Assembly: GCF_021155765.1 (NCBI RefSeq)
Contig: NC_060109.1
Coordinates: forward strand, 2,939,001 to 3,003,000
Origin: Diprion similis
Taxonomy: Eukaryota; Arthropoda; Insecta; Hymenoptera; Diprionidae
DNA length: 64,000 nucleotides
Reading direction: 5' to 3'
Below are positions 61,976 to 64,000 of this stretch, piece after piece. The position numbers and the translations under genes are program-made. The notes beneath the pieces are model-generated. The model was not told the DNA's origin, did not search any database, and saw nothing but the letters and a program-made list of their open reading frames with translations. How positions within the stretch are numbered: position 1 is the first letter of the stretch; each line of letters opens with the position of its first letter.

Positions 61976-63487
61976 CTATGGACAATAAAAACATCCAATT
62001 GTATATTTTACACAATGCAAACCCGGCGTGACGTGATATTTAACACGTTTAATATCTATCATGTAGTTGCCTTTGGCGCAGTTCTCTTCGTCGGGAATTT
62101 CCTAAATTCCAAGTTCAGACCTTCTTCAATTCTGCCCATTGAATCGACACTTTTAATCGTTTTCCTCGGACAGTTCCAGTTTGGTTTCATTTGCATTTTA
62201 CCACGTCTTTGTGTATGAGCCTCCGCGAGTGCGCCGTAAAGAAAAACGTCACTATAAATTGAAAATTTTTAAGTTTTTGCAAGGTCCAATAAAATATACT
62301 TACCACATTGTACAGCAATATAGGTATAGAAGATATCATTTGTAAAAAATGAAATACGTAATTTTCGACTAAAAGAGATCACTTGCATGTTTATCGGTTC
62401 ATCATTTGACAATTCATCTAATGATTTTATTGAATGAAATGTGAAATATTGCGTACGTGGAAGAAGAACTTGAGCTTGAAGCTTGAGTCGAATCGCTGGA
62501 CATTGTATTCCTGATGACATTCACGATGTGAGACATATCTGATGTACGAATCTTCTCGATGATTTTCAAAGGATTTTTCAAATCGTTACGGTGATAATAA
62601 TAGGTTCAGTTAATCCAAATTTATGCACACAATTTCCTGTGCAGAGTGTGTTTGCGTAAAGACCTCGTTGCATTTATTGTAAGGCGGGAATTTTTTGGGT
62701 ATATTGGCTGGTTTACGGCGATTATAATAATTTTTTTTTTGGAGTAAGGGATTATAGCCTGGTAAATTTTGACATGGTGACAAAAAACTGAATACATGAA
62801 TTCAGCAAGTTCACATGTTATTGTTATAGTTGATTCATACTATGTAGAGCACATGGAAACTTATGTTCACCACACTGAACAACAGATCGATGTTTTGATA
62901 AAGATTTGAAGGTAATTTAGATAGGTGGCAATGAGGAAGCAAATAAGATCCATCCGGATAATTTTTATTATGGAATCATGTATGTACAAAATGAGTTTTG
63001 TTTCCTAGTTACAGCAGGTTGGATTACCGTTGACTTATGCTGCAATGCACCGAGGATGGCGCTCGACCCTTCAGAAAGGTTTGATGAATTGCTTGACTTC
63101 AGGCGCAGTTATACTGCTGCATTACTTGCGTATATATTGTCAGGAAATCTCTGATAGATTTTTCTTTATGAGGACTGGAAGACAAAGCCTGCGTTTAACA
63201 AATGTGTTATGTTTATATTTTTCGAAATTTTACCACGTCTAGCGAGTAATGGGGTTTTCATCATATCCCTCATCTGGTCATTTGCTGCATATTTAATAAG
63301 CAAATAATCAACGTCAATCATTATAAAAGTTAAAGTTTAATTTTTCCAATAATCAACATGAATTATTATTAAAGTTTAATTTTTCTTCGACCGAAACCTC
63401 CATCCCCAATCTTTTTAACCAAATTCCTATATCTAAAACGATCGATTCAATCGACGACTCGTCTTGCACTAATATCGATATTTATAC
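61976..63487. other. Space between the two sets of THEG-repeat exons
   Basis: Minus-strand frames at 62520-62288 (ending at a good GTAAGT donor) and about 62213-62051 look weakly coding, but their phases do not connect with each other or with the THEG-repeat exons. Otherwise AT-rich sequence without recognised features. Confidence 0.4.
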
Positions 63488-63926
63488 CTTTTTCTGGATT
63501 CAAGTTCCTAATGGCTTTCGCGGTTTTTGTCCTGTTTCATTTTCAATCGATTTAGCCGAGTACAAGCGTCGTGGCTGGGCAAGTTTGTTCATCGACTCGG
63601 TGATTTGATAGGACAACGCTCCTCTCTTTACCTGTACACATTTACGACCTGATAAGTCGTATGATTTGTTACGCTGATCGTGTACGTCTGACTACGCATA
63701 GTTTTTTTTTCACGGGGCATATTAATTCGATTTTCTGTATTTATTATACCTTGAAGGGCTCATGTTTACTGGTGCTATCAACTCTGATTCTGGGTATCGC
63801 TAGCTCTTCGTATCTTGGAATCTTTGCGCCATAATTACCCCCGTTCAGGTTATTCTTTTTGAACATTTTGTTTAGTCGAAATGTTTCTTTTATATTTTTA
63901 TTTTTGTAATGTCCTCGAAATAACAT
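63488..63926 (-). CDS. THEG-repeat exons (5' part of the same or a neighbouring gene)
   Basis: Exon 63926-63750 (from an ATG at 63926; 59 codons) reads into a repeat RYEELAIPRIRVDS and ends at GTATAA in phase 0. Exon 63631-63488 follows in phase and holds a second repeat, ITESMNKLAQPRRLYS. Five codons before its GTATAA donor the frame meets TGA (63502-63500). So either this is a complete small gene of about 102 residues with two repeats, or the gene is broken by a nonsense change. The repeats agree with those at 60454-61975. The upstream end is close to the window edge, so an earlier exon may exist. Confidence 0.55.
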
Positions 63927-64000
63927 ATATATCCAAATGTATTTGTATGCGCCGAATTCAGTGATATGATTATTCAGTGATTTGAAAAATAATTTATGCG

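Noticed and set aside
62051-62520. Coding-like minus frames as 5' exons of the THEG-repeat gene
   Set aside because: The phases (1 at the 62288 donor, 0 required at 61975) do not connect and no Theg repeat is present.
63500-63502. TGA as a selenocysteine codon
   Set aside because: Theg-repeat proteins are not selenoproteins and I see no reason to expect a SECIS; a normal or premature stop is simpler.

Overview
The window looks like nuclear DNA of an insect. It is AT-rich, has intron-split genes with short exons, many low-complexity and transposon-derived stretches, and carries an insect-type transferrin 2, RACK1, PP2A catalytic subunit, mitochondrial carrier and NFU1. Nothing bacterial or viral-genomic is present. 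A hymenopteran would fit, but I cannot fix the order from sequence alone.

Layout, left to right. 89-1614 (+): terminal exon of an unrecognised Lys/Asn-rich protein. 3981-6322 (-): SLC17-type anion transporter, 8 exons. 8190-9460 (+): mitochondrial Fe-S scaffold NFU1. 10508-13120 (-): RACK1, with two sister C/D-box snoRNA candidates in introns 3 and 4. 15675-20934 (+): PP2A catalytic subunit (mts), with a MITE in intron 4. 25055-27728 (-): SLC25A16-like mitochondrial carrier. 29895-30955 (+): SFR1/MEI5-type recombination factor, tail to tail with mRpS18C (31173-32311, -). Most of these are housekeeping genes whose exons join in frame and give proteins of the expected length.

The accessory part is 33-50 kb. 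At 37061-40214 (+) lies a 13-exon gene coding a Copia-type Gag N-terminal domain followed by eleven CCHC zinc knuckles. Every knuckle is cut by a phase-1 intron at the same glycine, and four consecutive exon+intron units of 191 bp are almost identical. This looks like a domesticated retrotransposon gag that grew by serial exon duplication; it is my main candidate for an undescribed system. It is flanked by a roughly 1.25 kb direct repeat (33635-34872 and 41752-43018). The right copy carries the real last exon of a 1507-residue unknown gene on the minus strand (42775-47694); the left copy is an orphan duplicate of that exon, still open. Two further small unknown minus-strand genes (47742-48427 and 48643-49613) sit directly upstream of the large one.

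The right end holds transferrin 2 (51661-56720, +) with a GPI-type tail and an Asn-rich insertion in its N-lobe, a U2 snRNA gene (59498-59684, +), and minus-strand exons with THEG/SPMAP2-type repeats (60454-61975 and 63488-63926). The U2 gene lies in what may be the last intron of the THEG-repeat gene. All exon boundaries were read by eye from splice sites and frame continuity; no transcript or database evidence was available.
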